Positions 46,801 to 59,479 of a DNA stretch of 64,000 bases are shown here, one piece after another (within the stretch, counting starts at the first letter, position 1; each line of letters starts with the position of its first letter). Below the pieces are notes generated by a model. That model was not told the DNA's origin. It searched no databases and saw nothing but the letters and a program-made list of their open reading frames with translations. The stretch comes from Ligustrum vulgare (Eukaryota; Streptophyta; Magnoliopsida; Lamiales; Oleaceae). The DNA lies in contig OY743190.1 of assembly GCA_963555705.1 (NCBI GenBank), positions 12,065,501 through 12,129,500 of the forward strand. The letters are read 5' to 3'. The translations under genes and the position numbers were made by a program.

Positions 46801-49121
46801 ACAAATTATTACATCTTAGAAAACACAAAGATACAATGCCACTGCTGCCCCTGTTTTTCATCAGTTGCTAATAATGATTTAAAAACATAACCTGTCACCT
46901 ATTTCAAACATATGAATGAATCAAATACCTGTGATAAAGATGTATTCTGTGGTTTAATATTAGCAGTAGGATGGAAATGAGTATGTTGGATGAAATGTTG
47001 TGACATTTATTGATGCTACAGTACAATCCCCTGTAGAGGTCGCCTGATTATTTGATCTAAGATTATTTGTAGAAGATATAATTCTTTGCACATGTCAGTG
47101 GCTGTTAAGAAAATGATAATTTACGTGGCAACTTGTATAGGAGTGTGTGGGGGTTTCGGAAAGTTGGAATGATACAACGTGATCGATGAGCTATGTGGGA
47201 TGAAATTAAATTCTTACGTCATTGTTATTATCTGTGGTGCGTGTTTGCTGTTTGGTTTTACTACCACACATTATCGATGAGCTATTGGAAAACCTAATCA
47301 GTATTCCTTCCATAGACTCTTCTATCTGTGCGTTGACAAAATCCATCAATTCCTCCACTTTCCTCCTCAGAATGTAATTTTCAGTGGCAAACTTGTTATG
47401 TTCAGCAGCAATTGATTCGAGGCAATCCATGTATTTGACGTATGACATAGATTTCACCTGCAAGTATAAAAATTGGTAATGGGTCTTGATTGCCGATTTA
47501 TATGGAATGTAATTGCAAAGTAGGTGAATAACAGTCAACTACCAACCTTGAATCTGGTTCTTTCTAAATCAGGTGCTTTGCTGTTGGTATTTTTATTCAG
47601 CAACGTGTCAATATACTTTGGATCCGAGGCATCCATCCTTGCCTCTTGGAAATTAGTCATTTCATCCAAAGGTTGCAAGAGCTGAGTATCACATTTGGTA
47701 TTGGTTTCAGTGTTCATATTGTAGATGGGTGATACAGTGATATCGATTCTTGTGTAGTGACGCTCACCAGATGCTAGCAGAATAGGATCTTGATACGTTC
47801 CAGACTCCTTTGCTACTGTCCTTGAGTCAAATCTATGCGGGGACAAGTCTGAGATTTTGAAAAGGTCATATTGATCTGCCTTGAAAATACCGGAACTTTC
47901 TCCAATGTAATGCTCCTTTGTGACTTTGTAGCTATCCTCCTCGGTCAAGAATTCACTTTCCTCCTCACTGGAATCCACAACATACACTATTTCTTTTCCT
48001 TTAGGTTCAATGGATGTAGTGTGAACAAAATTTTGTTGAGCAACCTGTTGTATGGTATCAAAGGTATTGTCTGCCCCCCAACATTCTATTGTTATTGCAT
48101 CTAGCGCGTGCATTGGTCTGGTTAAACAATACCACAGGAGGTATTGCTTTGGTAGGGATCACGTGGTCAATAATTGTTGGATCATTTTTACAGGTTGGTG
48201 ATTGGTCAGGCAGAATTGGCTTAGACTGAGAGTGATTGCGCGAATGAATCGGTGGCATTACAAAATCGTCATCGTCATTTATGATCACACTTGCTGTTGA
48301 GTTTTTTTATCTCCACAATGACCTTTACGTTGCTTCATTGTAATGAAAAGTGGATCAAGGGCTTCAGCAACCTGAGGTGTCAATTTCACAGCTCGTATCT
48401 GCACCAAGTATGAACGGGCGTTAAAAGATTTGGAGTCCATAGCAGTCTTGTGGATGAAAAAAAAATTCCATGACATATGTAATTACCAATCAAGTGACCA
48501 TTAATCAAGCTTGAAAGTGGACTCACCTCGGGGTTCAAAAAACATCAACAGCCAAATTAAAAGTTGGAAGATCATCGTCAACCTCGGATGACCAGTTGAG
48601 AATTCTTGGTCGCCTACTAGTAACTTTATAGCATATTTTGCTCTACAACATGGGGATGGTCTCGTAAATCCATATTTGGAATGCAATGATGAAACCGTTC
48701 AGCCTATAGCTCATTGTGGGCCTGCCCTCACCCTCCACGGTTATCTATTTGTTTCTTAGTGCTTGTTGCAGTGATGCAAGGGTGTGCTTGAAAAGGTCCT
48801 TTCCCCATGGATATAATTTCATATCGATAGAATCAAGTAAGATGAGTAGTGTTTCATCCACAAACCTATCATATGCTGTGCTAAACATCATATGCGTGAC
48901 TAGGAAGAGAACCCCCATTATCACGACGTCGCGATTTGACATTGATTTGAAGACATTAAACACGTCATCATTTGTAATATTTGATAAATGACTGAAATAC
49001 TCGATCCTTATTCTACAGTATCTCGAAGCATATTTTGCCCTATTTTCCTCTTCGGAGCAACAAAGTCCAGTAATCAATTGGAATTCTTCGATGCCAAATC
49101 TAACAGTATCATTTCCAAAAC

Positions 49122-50022
49122 TGATAAGATCCCAATCGGGAAATCTCAACAAACACGTGGAAATAACACAATTAAAACCTAGGAAAGATCTAAGATAGAT
49201 TAAACGTAAAAATAAACAAGAACACTAGGAAATAAATAACGGAATTAAAGATAGATCGATGATAAAACCTTGACCAGACAATCATGACGCAATTAATGAC
49301 GATACGAATTGAAGAACAAAGATTGGTGAACACCACAAGGGTTGTCAATTCCTTGATAAGTTTGTTGGGTTCACCACAAAGAACGGATCTTTGATAAGTT
49401 TAAGGGAAAAGGGAAAACTCAACCTTTCAATTTGGAGAATCCTCTCTCAAATAATATTAATCTCAAAACTCAAACTGTCTTTTACAATCATGAAAAAGGA
49501 ATATAAATAGGAAACATAACCTAGCTGCTAATTGGACTCAAAACAGAATCCTAATTAAACTAAAATAATAAAATAGAAAAACAACTTAAAAACCAAAAAG
49601 GAAACAAAATAATTAAAAATCTCGCAGAATTTGGCCCGCTCCTTAGTTACGGCCGTGAAGAATCCAGTTATGGCCGTAAAGGCCTCTCGGGTCCAAAACT
49701 GCTTTAATAGTTAAGACCGTAACTTCCAGACTTACGGCCGTAAGTCTTGTTCTGCTGAAATTCATCATTTTTCCCCGAGAATTGGTTACGGACGTGATAA
49801 TAGAATTTACGGTCGTGATCACATGAGTTACGGTCGTGAAGGACCTTCATTACGGCCGTAATGACTTTTCTGCACAAGTAACTTTGATCACTCGACTCGA
49901 CTTGATCCTTTCTTCCTCTTGGCTCGTCCCCAACACAGAACTTGCTCCGTTTTCCATGTAGATCACCGTCATACTGCCGATGTCTCGACTTCGCCCTTCG
50001 ATGCCTGGTCCGGATCGTATCA
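49122..50022 (-). repeat. 3' LTR of the gypsy element
   Basis: It is 901 bp, TG..CA. It contains eight TTACGGCCGTAA-like palindromes at 49647-49864 and about 34 bp near 49917-49950 that are absent from the other LTR. Confidence 0.9.
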
Positions 50023-51227
50023 TACTCCCTCTCTTGAAAAGGATTTGACCTCGAATCCATTTTTGGTCGGCTTTTCAAACTCCTCCTGCTTTTCTGGGTT
50101 CGATGATCATGTTTAAGCTTCGTGTGATCCTTTAGACTTTTGGGCTGCTCATTTTTGCCAATGAATTTTTTTCCTGCCTTAAGTTCATGGCTTGATTTAT
50201 GTCCCTGCAAAACAGATTTAATAGAGCTGGGGAGGGATTTGTTAGACTGGTTAAGTGTAAGGCATGGATCCTTGTACATCAACCTATGTGCAAATAAACT
50301 CAATTTGGGGGTGGACTCTCTTTTCTTTTTGCACTCATTCTCTCATTTTTCTGAGGTCGTGGCCTCAACTCTCTTATTTTCAACTTTCACATCCTCTCCT
50401 TTTTCTGAGGTCGTGGCCTCAACACTCTTATTTATTTTTTCAAACTTTCATTTGGTTTTTAACTGATCATCTTGAGCCTCTTTCAGCAATAACGAAACAA
50501 GGGTAATTTTCTTCCCACCCTTCACAAATGAATATTGATTCTTAAACCCATCGTGCACTACCCTCCTATCATGTTGTCATGGCCTCCCCAACAAAATATG
50601 GCCAACATGCATAGATACCACGTCACAAACCACCTCATCCTTATAACCCCCAATGGCAAAATTGACCCTAATCTGCTTATTCACCTTAATTTATCCCGAC
50701 TCGATCAGCCATTGCAATTTATAAGGGTTTGGATGTTTCATCAAACTCAAGCCCAATTTTTCAACCAACATTGTACTAACCACATTAGTACAACTTCTCC
50801 CATCAATCACCATACCACAAACCTTTTTACCCACTAAGCACCTAGTATGAAAGAGATTATCCCTTTGCTCACCAATTTTATCCACCCTGACCCTAGTACT
50901 AAGAACACGCCGATTAACAAGTGAATCTTCAACAGCATAAATCAACCCTTCCTCATCACTACTACTAGCTCCAACATCCACTAACTTAGGCATTCCCTTA
51001 AATTCATCATCGGAACTAATTTCACCATTATCGCGCAAGATCATTAGCCTCCTATTTGGATACTGGGATGCTATATGACCCGTTCCAAGCACTTAAAATA
51101 CTTAATATTTCTATCCCGAGTAGTTTGAGAATCAGAAATATTTTTACCTTTCGTTGTAGGTTCCTCCTACCCTTTCGAGTCATGTTCATCATTGTGTTCC
51201 TGTTTCGGTTGTGATGTAGGATAAGAT

Positions 51228-54200
51228 TGTAGCGCCCCGAGTTCCGTATACCCGATTCACTACGTCATTTTCTGTAAAAAATTTTCGAATAATATTTTTG
51301 CGGAAGAAATAATTGAAATTCATTTTTTGCAACATTAAATAAACTGTAATGGCCGATAAAATTGAAACATTTATGAAACCATTTGAAATAGTAAATCGAA
51401 CCATTAATTTTGTAAAGAAATTGCCAATGTCATAATTTCTCAAATAAATGAACTTCTCTAAATTATTCGATTGTTTGGAAAATACGGAAACCATTAACGT
51501 CAAACTTTCAACTGTTTAACGATTATTGCCACCATCATTCATCGCTCGCCACCGTCTCCGCAATCTGCAAAACTGTTAAAAAGTAGGGTGAGTATTTCAT
51601 GGGGGAAATACTCAGTAGACTCATCGCAAATTAATTTAATTTATAAGATGATTAAACACATAAATCCCGGCTCTTTATAAAACGGGCATTGATAGAGCTT
51701 CTTTATAAAACTGCTCTTGATAAAACTCATATTGTGCATTACAGCACGGGACATATTTTGCAAATCATAGGCTCTTTGAAAACAGCTCTTTGAAAACCAT
51801 ATACTTATAAAAATATTTTAATTATGCCAAGCATAATTTCTTTTGAAAGCATAACATAAGATATGATTGAAATCCTCATAAACATAAATAGACACAAGAA
51901 CTTTACCGAACTTAGGTGGCAAGAATTCTTATGCAGTAAAATCATAATAACAGTAAGTTTTCATCATAACATAGGATAAGATCGAAATCCTCATAAATAT
52001 AAGAATTTTACCGAACTTAGGTGGTAAGAATTCTTTTGTAGTAAGTATACCAAGCATAATTTTCTGAAATTCATAGGGATCAATTGCATCATAACATAAG
52101 ATAGGATCGAAATCCTCATAAACATATGCGACAGGAATTTTACCGAACTTAGGTGGTAAATCCTCATAAACATATGGAAAGATAGGAATTTTACCGAACT
52201 TCGTGGCAAATCCTCATAAACATAGGAGACACAAGAATGTTACCGAACTTAGGTGGCAAGAATTCTTATGTGTAGCGCTACTAAAACTCCGGTCCCCTTA
52301 ACATATCATAACTTATCATATGGGACCCAAAACAATCTTGGTAGATTGATTTCATAGCAATGATCCAAAAAAACATTTTCGTGAAGCATAGGGTATACTT
52401 ACTTTTCTCGTAAAAACATAAAGTATATTTTCTTTTCATAAAAACATACTTACTTTTCATAACAACATAAGGTATATTTACCTTTCATAACAACATACTT
52501 GCTTTTCTTAAAAATTGACTTTCACAAGTCACATGACATTCATATGAAATCATAATTTAAATCAATTAATAAGTGCGAGTCTACCTCAAATCCGACGAGT
52601 GCAAAGTTGAGCGGGAATGACTTCAATTTCTTTAAATTCTCCGTACGCTTCGTCTTAGCCAATAAGTCACTTTAGTATATCGAATATATAGTTCAAAATG
52701 ATAAATTATAATTTGAGGACTAAAATTGATGTTTTGAAAGTTGAGGGACTAAAATGAATACTTTTGAAAGTTGAGGGATTAAAATGAATACTTTTGAAAC
52801 TTGAGCTTAAAATCAAATAAAGTAAATCAGCAGGGACTGAATTGATCAGAATTTTAAAATGAAAGGGCTGATTAAAATCATTTAAAACTTAAGGGCTGAA
52901 ATTGATGATTTTAAAACTAAAAGGACTGAATGGAAACAAATTAAAATGTCAGGGACTGATTTGCAAAATCTGGAAAGTTAAATATATCAGATCTGTTTTT
53001 CTCTCTCTCAACGCGAAGGCGATCTGGAGAAGACGAAGGGCTTAGGGTAAAAAGGGTGCTGCAGCCGGTGATGTGCCGGCGAGACGTCAGCGAGGGTGGC
53101 GGAAAGCGGCGGTTCAAGTTTTGGTAGGCTTTTGGGTGTGAAAACCGAATGTAAAACAACGGCTTAGATCCCGATTTCCGGCGAAGGGACCTACGATTGA
53201 GGTAAGAAAAGGGTTTCTAGGGTTATGGGTTATCTTTTCTTCTAGGTTTGAGTTTGATTTTTTGGAGGAATGTTGTGCAGTGATTCGGTGTAGACTGGCC
53301 GGCAGTGGTGATTGACTGGATTATGCAGTAGGCGGTGGTGACTGCGTGGATTGTGGTGGTGGTGATCTAACTTGGAAGGAAGCAGGGTGGTTTGGGTGTG
53401 GCGATGATGGAGGTTGTATGATGGTGATGGTGTTTTGGGTTCTCGACTGAGTGCGGTGGTGGTGCTCAATTTTGATTGATGATGATGAACGCTGATTCAA
53501 TTTGGTGTTTGAGGATGATGATACCGGTGGTGGAAATTTGCTGCAGTGATGATGAAGATGGTGATTGCAGGATATCAGAATTGATGATAATGGCTGAGAT
53601 TGTTGATCTTGCAAATGGAAATTCTGAAAATGGAAATTGAATTGGATGTAGTTGAATGGAGGAAACTGGCCGGATTGATGAATTGATTAACTAGTGGTTG
53701 TGGATGGCAGTATTGGTAGTGGATTCGGCTGTGAGTTGCAGAGGGTGGTGGTTTGGTTGGTAGATCAGTGGTTGCAGTGATGAAACAGTTATGGCTTGCT
53801 GTAGGTTGATCTATGTGTGGTAAATGGTGGCTGCTGATTTTCTGATCGAGGAGGTGATGGCAGAGTGATGGACGGTGAGGCAGTGTGGGTGGACTGTGGT
53901 TGCACTCGTCTGGGATGGAGATGGAGCTTGGTGCAGGTGATGAAGATGTATGCTTATATATATTGTATTGTGGAATCTAAGTACATGGAAGTGTGAGTTG
54001 TGCCATGAGTATTGAAATGAAGATGGGGTAGATGATGATAATGATGAAGATGCTTTGCTTGTACAATTATGGTTTAATATAATGAAGGTTCGTGGCTATG
54101 GATTGATGCTGATAATAATGGAGCTGAAAAGGAATTGTGGGTGGTGGCTATGGCTTAGAAAATTGAATAACTTTGATTAAGAAATGTATTTAAAACAGAT

Positions 54201-54513
54201 ATATTTTGGACTGAAAATAAATCTGAGAATGGATGAATTTTGAGATAAAAATTGAATTACATATTTTGGACTTAAAATAATTTAATAAGGAATATTGGAA
54301 TTAAAAATGGTTTTGAAAATGATACTTTAATTAAAATAATATAATTATAGAAATTCGGATTTTAATTTAAAATCGAACAAATTCGATATTTCTTGACTTG
54401 GCTAGACGAATTCGTCGCGGCGTTAACTTCAAAATAATAAATGAAATAGTAGCGACACAATTTTCTAAATATTAAAATAATTATTTATTGCATAAAAATT
54501 CTGAGTCGCTATA
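51228..54513 (-). mobile_element. Solo LTR, 3.3 kb (probable Ty3/gypsy), copy C, nested in the gag gene
   Basis: The plus-strand edges are TGTAGCGCCCCGAG and GAGTCGCTATA (so minus-strand TATAGCGACTC .. GCGCTACA; one terminal base is mutated). A perfect 5-bp TSD AAGAT flanks it (51223-51227 and 54514-54518). It is related to copy B, in opposite orientation. Around 52000-52300 are several spaced copies of AATTTTACCGAACTTAGGTGG. The region 53280-53960 is G/T-rich (GGTGGTG). No genes. Confidence 0.8.
51960..52275. repeat. Imperfect repeats with TTTTACCGAACTTAGGTGG inside solo LTR C
   Basis: At least five copies of a unit combining ATCCTCATAAACATA with TTACCGAACTTAGGTGG, with spacing from about 50 to 100 bp. 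Confidence 0.7.
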
Positions 54514-55843
54514 AAGATGGTGAGTATCTTGCTGCCCCCTTTCGCCTTAGTTGTCTTTCCACCTTCATGGCCATATGCACCATATCCTCTAGCTCCACAT
54601 AATGTTGCAGCTCAATGACATTGACTATATCTCTATTCAGCCAACTCAGAAACCTAGCCATCGTTACTTCCCGATCCTCCACCACATTAGCCCGAATCAT
54701 CGCCACCTCCATATCCTTATGATAACCCTCTACACTTCTCGACCCCTGAGTCATACCCTACAGCCTCTGGTAAATATCTCAATAATAATGAGTCGGCACA
54801 AACCGCTTCCTCATTATGGTTTTTAATTCACCCTAAGTCTCCACCGGCTCCTCAAGGTTCCTCCTCCTACTCGTCACTAGTTGATTTCACCAAATATTGG
54901 CATAATTTGTGAATTCAATCACAGCTAATTTCACCTTCTTCTTTTTCGAATAATTGTGACAATCAAATAGTCATTCAACCTTGGTTTCCCAATCCAAGTA
55001 CGCCTCCGGACCACTCTTACCCTGGAACGATGGTATTTTCACTTTAATTTTTCCAAGGTCGTCATCAACAACATCTCTACCCCCAAGATGCCTCCTAGCA
55101 TCACGATGCTCCCTATCATGCCTCCTCTCATACCTATCTCCTCTATCCCTCCTTCGCATTCTTCCCACCAAAGATATACTCCCACTTTCACTGCCCGTGT
55201 CCTCATCCTCCATACCAACCTCACGCCTATTACCTCTCCTAACCCGAGGACCATCATGAGATTGATCCCGGGGTCTTTGTTCACGTTCTGTACCTCGATT
55301 CTCCATCTGAGCCATAAACCTCTCAAATTGTGCCCTCATTGCTGTAATATCATCGTTACCCTGTTCATCCTTTCTATTCACACCCTTGAACTGTTTTCTG
55401 TCTCCAACAGAATATGAAGATGTGGAACCCTCTCTATCAGACATTTTTAATTTCAAAAAATAAATTTCTCCTCACGTGTATTTTCACTTGTGTTTCACTC
55501 TTCTATCCTCTCAAATTTCACCCAAGAACTAATCAAGGGTCGGAAAAAGGTAAGACGCGAACAAGAACAAGAAAATATGGAAATTGAGAAAATTCGGAAT
55601 ATTTGAGAATTTTCGGAATTTTTTTAATTTGCCAGAGAATTGGACAACGAGTATAGCAGAAAAAATAGAACTGGATTTGGACGAAAAACGAACAAGAAAA
55701 ACACTTTTGAATTTTTTGGACTGACTCTTATGGATTAAACTGAAGAAAATTATGACTGACACGAAGAACGCGAAGAACACGAAAAAAAAAGTCAAGAAAA
55801 TCAAGAATTGACAAGAAACGCAAGAATCTGAAATAGATCCAAA

Positions 55844-55854
55844 CTCTGATACCA
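55844..55854 (-). other. Primer-binding site of the gypsy element
   Basis: Minus strand TGGTATCAGAG, complementary to the 3' end of initiator tRNA-Met, two bases inside the 5' LTR. Confidence 0.85.
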
Positions 55855-55856
55855 GA

Positions 55857-56722
55857 TGATAAGATCCCAATCAGGGAATCTCGACAAATACGCTAAAATA
55901 ACACAATTAAAACCTAGGAAAGATTTAAGACAGATTAAACGTAAAAATAAACAAGAACACTAGGAAATAAATAACGGAATTAAATATAGATCGACGATAA
56001 AACCTTGACCCGACAATCACGACGCCATTAATGACGATGCGGATTGAAGAACAAAGATTGGTGAACGCTACAAGGGTTGTCAATTCCTTGATAAGTTCGT
56101 TGGGTGAACGCCACAAAGAACGGATCTTTGATAAGTTCAAGGGAAAATGGAAAACTCAACCTTTCAATTTGGAGAATCCTTTCTCAAATAATATTAATCT
56201 CAAAACTCAAACTATCTTTTACAATCATGAAAAAGGAATATAAATAAGAAACATAACCTACTCGCTAATTGGGCTCAAAACAGAATCCTAATTAGACTAA
56301 AATAGGAAAATAACTTAAAAACCAAAAAGGAAACAAAATAATTAAAAATCTCGCAAAATCTAGCCTGCTCCTCAGTTACGGCCGTGAAGAATTCAGTTAC
56401 GGCCGTAAAGGCCTCTCGGGTCCAAAACTGCTTCAATAGTTACAACCGTAACTTCCAGACTTATGGCGGTAAGTCTTGTTCTGCTGAAATTCCTCCTTTT
56501 TCCCCGAGAATTGGTTACGGCCGTGATAATAGAATTTACGACTGTGATTACATGAGTTACGGCCGTGAAGAACCTTCATTACGGCCGTAATGACTTTTCT
56601 GCACAAGTAACTTTGATCGCTCGACTCGGCTTGATCCTTTCTTCCTCAATTTTCCACGTAGATCACCGTCATACTGCCGATGTCTCGACTTCGCCCTTCG
56701 ATGTCTGGTCCGGATCGTATCA
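55857..56722 (-). repeat. 5' LTR of the gypsy element
   Basis: It is 866 bp. The palindrome cluster is at about 56376-56592. Clearly more diverged from its partner than the LTR pairs at 19.5/28.2 kb and 30.8/37.7 kb, so this is an older insertion. Confidence 0.9.
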
Positions 56723-56966
56723 AAAACGGAACCAGATCTCTTCGTTGTTAGGCTAATTAACCTCCCGCAAGAGAACTTGGTGTATCAATTGGAGATTTAC
56801 AGCAACCTCCTGCATATCAAGGAAACATCCGAAACATGTAGATTTGAACTTTTTTTTTCTGAACATCGTTGATTCGTTGCTGCAGAGTAGCCACAATGAG
56901 ATCAGATGGCTTAACATTAACTTTACCCAAGAACCAATCATCAGGGTTCGCCTTGAATTCCCATGG

Positions 56967-58095
56967 CTGTCATTGTTGGGAAAAAAAAGGGAATTAAATA
57001 ACAGGCTATTAACATATGAATCAATAAAGTTGTAGACGTATGACAGTAAAAGTATTTCAAAGGGGTTAAGGAAAACTACATAAGAAAAACAATCACTTTC
57101 GATACTCGTTAAATGATTTTCATCTACTTTTCTTTTCTAATACAATTATCATGGGTTATTGCGTAAAATAGAGTATTGCCCTTTGTCGCTTTTTCAGTAT
57201 TTAAACTGAACCATTTTTAGTGATCTATTTTCCTTCTTCTGAGTAATGTACCAATTGCTTCAAAATGGTCGGGAAAACAAAGATTTTAATGCATGATGGT
57301 AGAAACTCTAATGAGTGATTTTTTTTTCTTTTTCAATTAAAAATGGGTAAAAGAGTAAAATTGATTGAAATGGCGGCTGTGAGGACATTTCAGCGTAAAA
57401 AACTTTGAAATACACATGATCCATTAAAAAATAAAGGAATGAGAGGTAATATATCAGGTGATATTTCATGTACCAAAAAAAATTTGGGGGGGGGGGGGGG
57501 GGTGATGATGGAGTTAGATTATGATAAAAGATAAGTTGCCACCAATTGAAGCTAAATACTGGTATATTATTTCCTCTAATATGTGTAGTAACCAAACCCG
57601 AAACTCAGTTACATTGAACTCAGTTACATTTTTAATTTAAAATTGTAAATATATCTTCCAATATCATAATATATATTTCGAAAAAGAGCATTAAATATTA
57701 AATAAAAAATCAGTTACATTGAACTGAAACTTCAAGATATATGCAGTAACCAACCCTGATTTATCTCACATTGATCAAATCACATTAATCAAAGAATTCC
57801 ATTACTTCTCCTAAAATTCACAAATATGTAGCTACTTCAAGGATTCAGGGAAAACAAAAAAGGCACCACGTGGTTGAAAAAGTGCTCGTCAAATATCGAT
57901 GTACGAAGGGAAAAGAATCGTTAAGAGAAAAGATGATAGATGGTTCGGCCTCCGGATTGAATTCCAAGATTGATACCCTGTTGCAGAGAAAAGAATGTTG
58001 GAATAATGGATTGATTGCACGTTGAAGGAAGCTAAAGAAAAATGAAGAATTCAAAATCAGAAGAACAAATTTAGGAAGTTGAGGCTGTAGCTTAC
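56967..58095. other. Probable first intron of the DUF1985/Ulp1-like gene
   Basis: It lies between donor GTAAGC (58095-58090) and an acceptor ACAG (56970-56967) on the minus strand. It holds a G17 run at 57486-57502 and no other gene. Confidence 0.5.
57486..57502 (+). repeat. Poly-G run, 17 bases
   Basis: An uninterrupted G17. Its length may be unreliable in the assembly. Confidence 0.85.
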
Positions 58096-58763
58096 CTTGC
58101 ATTGTAATGGTACTTCTTTCGATATCTTTGTCCGGCGAGGTGTGCGAAGACCCTTATGGTGTTTCCTCAGCAACCCTAAGCCTAATGCTTTTGGTTTGAA
58201 ATTAATCCTAGAACTAGATTTTTTTTTCCAGACCTCTGCTTTCCCATTAGCTCTGGTTGTGTGCATTAGGAAAAAATAATAATAATAAGAAATGCATTAG
58301 AGTGAATCTTAGAAGGGATTAATCCATCAGCTTGCCAGTCTGCTTCAGAATGTCAAAAATATAAGAATATATTGAACAAGAAAAAATAGATAATAAGTAC
58401 ATCAATCTTCTTTCTTGCAACCTTGTTCTGTAAATACAAGTGCAATACTTTCCCTTGTCAAACGAAGCCAAACCCCAAATTGTTGAATGCGGTTGAATGT
58501 CAGCTGACGGATTATGATGTTTATACCCAGTTTGATAATGATTTCTGCAGATAACTCAAATTTCAATATTGCAAAAATCATTACTTCAACATCATCAAAA
58601 TAACCTGTTGCGCTGCGAAGAACCCATGTGAAGATGTTGGTGCTGAACAGAGAAATTAATCAAAGAATATTCCTTGAAATTTGTTTGTTTGGATTATTTG
58701 AAAGATTAGCTCATTGAATATTAAAGAAGATGAGAAATGTAAGCATCGGTTATGCGGTATTTC

Positions 58764-58799
58764 TGCCAAAAATTCGTTATTTTTTGTAATTTGAAATTT

Positions 58800-58835
<36 letters not shown>

Positions 58836-59036
58836 GATTTTTTTTATTGGATGACACTGCCAAAAATCCGTTATTTTTGTAATTTGAAATTTGACTTTAT
58901 ATATACTACCTTAATTGTGAGTTTTTTATTGGATGACACTGCTAAAAATCCGTTATTTTTGTAATTTGAAATTTGACTTTATATATATTACCTTAATTGT
59001 GTGTGTGTGTGTGTGTTACCTTAATTAATGATTATT
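58764..59036 (+). repeat. Three tandem copies of an 82-94-bp unit with TA and GT microsatellites
   Basis: Units start near 58765, 58859 and 58941 with GCCAAAAATCCGTTATTTTTG or a variant, followed by TAATTTGAAATTTGACTTTA and then an expandable (TA)n or (GT)n run. This is near the presumed outer end of the MULE. Confidence 0.85.
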
Positions 59037-59479
59037 TTTATTGGATGACATTATCACAATTTTTTAAGAAATAGATGGCAAATCCCTTATTGTTTAATTG
59101 AGGGTGTCAAAAATCCAATTGTAAGGATCTTAGGTGGGTTATCGCATAAATTCCACAAGGTTATTTTATGAGGAAATTACATGAGGAATTGTGTTTTTAA
59201 ATTTTAAATTCAAAAATCATATTCAAACTAATTAATTCTAAAATCTTGTGATAATTTTAGGTTTTAAATATTATAAATTATATTATTATCAAATTAAAAT
59301 AAACTATAACATACCTATCGTGGCACAGCACCAACCACAACCTACACCATCATCGAATTCAAAGAACCACCATCGGTTACCTCACTCCCTTGACCATGTA
59401 TCAACCGTCGATAATTGCAATGGTGGTTGGTGGTTGGGTGGGAGTGTGGATGAGGTGAGGTGAGGTGAGGGTAATTTTG

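Larger units (their letters stand above)
50470..55444 (-). pseudogene. gag-aspartic protease polyprotein of the gypsy element, broken
   Basis: From ATG 55444 the frame reads a polar, Arg/Asp-rich N-terminus (MSDREGSTSSYS, RRDRGDRYERR), then KIKVKIPSFQGKSGPEAYLD, where the Retrotrans_gag domain begins. After a frameshift near 54970 the domain goes on (FTNYANIWWNQLV, and MARFLSWLNRDI at about 54650). The gag is then split by solo LTR C. Beyond it, the zinc-knuckle region survives as LGTGHIASQYPNRR (about 51085); its first cysteine codons are damaged. Protease-like VIDGRSCTNVVSTMLVEKLG (about 50790) and VGHILLGRP (about 50590) follow. The order matches the gypsy gag-pro layout, but nothing of pol follows before the 3' LTR. 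Confidence 0.85.
49122..56722 (-). mobile_element. Ty3/gypsy-type LTR retrotransposon with gag-protease only, in the DUF1985 exon
   Basis: Minus-strand element of 7601 bp, including a nested solo LTR. Its plus-strand edges are TGATAAGATCCC and GATCGTATCA, and a perfect 5-bp TSD AAAAC flanks it (49117-49121 and 56723-56727). LTRs are 49122-50022 (3' LTR) and 55857-56722 (5' LTR). The primer-binding site TGGTATCAGAG (tRNA-Met type) is at 55854-55844. Gag and aspartic protease remnants are present; no reverse transcriptase, RNase H or integrase was seen. The host DUF1985 reading frame continues across the insertion. Confidence 0.9.
43890..58266 (-). pseudogene. DUF1985/Ulp1 (C48 peptidase)-like gene of a Mutator-like element, broken and split
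   Basis: Plant MULEs are known to carry genes with a DUF1985 domain and a SUMO-protease (Ulp1) domain. A plausible first exon is 58266-58096 (MHTTRANGKAEVW..), with donor GTAAGC. It joins in phase to an exon from 56966 that reads PDDWFLGKVNV, CFGCFLDMQE, QLIHQVLLREVN and, beyond the gypsy insertion, EIWFRFGNDTVRFGIEEFQL (DUF1985). This exon ends at 48527. Further pieces are at 48476-47547, 47457-47218 (helical), 46490-45460 and 45215-44400 (Ulp1 domain). The last is near 44090-43890 (NGDCGIFVIKYAE). Breaks: an extra A in the A9 run at 56850-56858, and stops at 56753-56755 and others in 48530-48750. The catalytic His-Trp positions read TAG TAG (44573-44578), and the catalytic Asp reads Asn (44525-44527). 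The Cys codon (44069-44071) remains. Confidence 0.8.

Noticed and set aside
48716..49182. Plus-strand ORFs opposite the DUF1985 exon
   Set aside because: Shadows of the minus-strand DUF1985 frame, which matches a known family.
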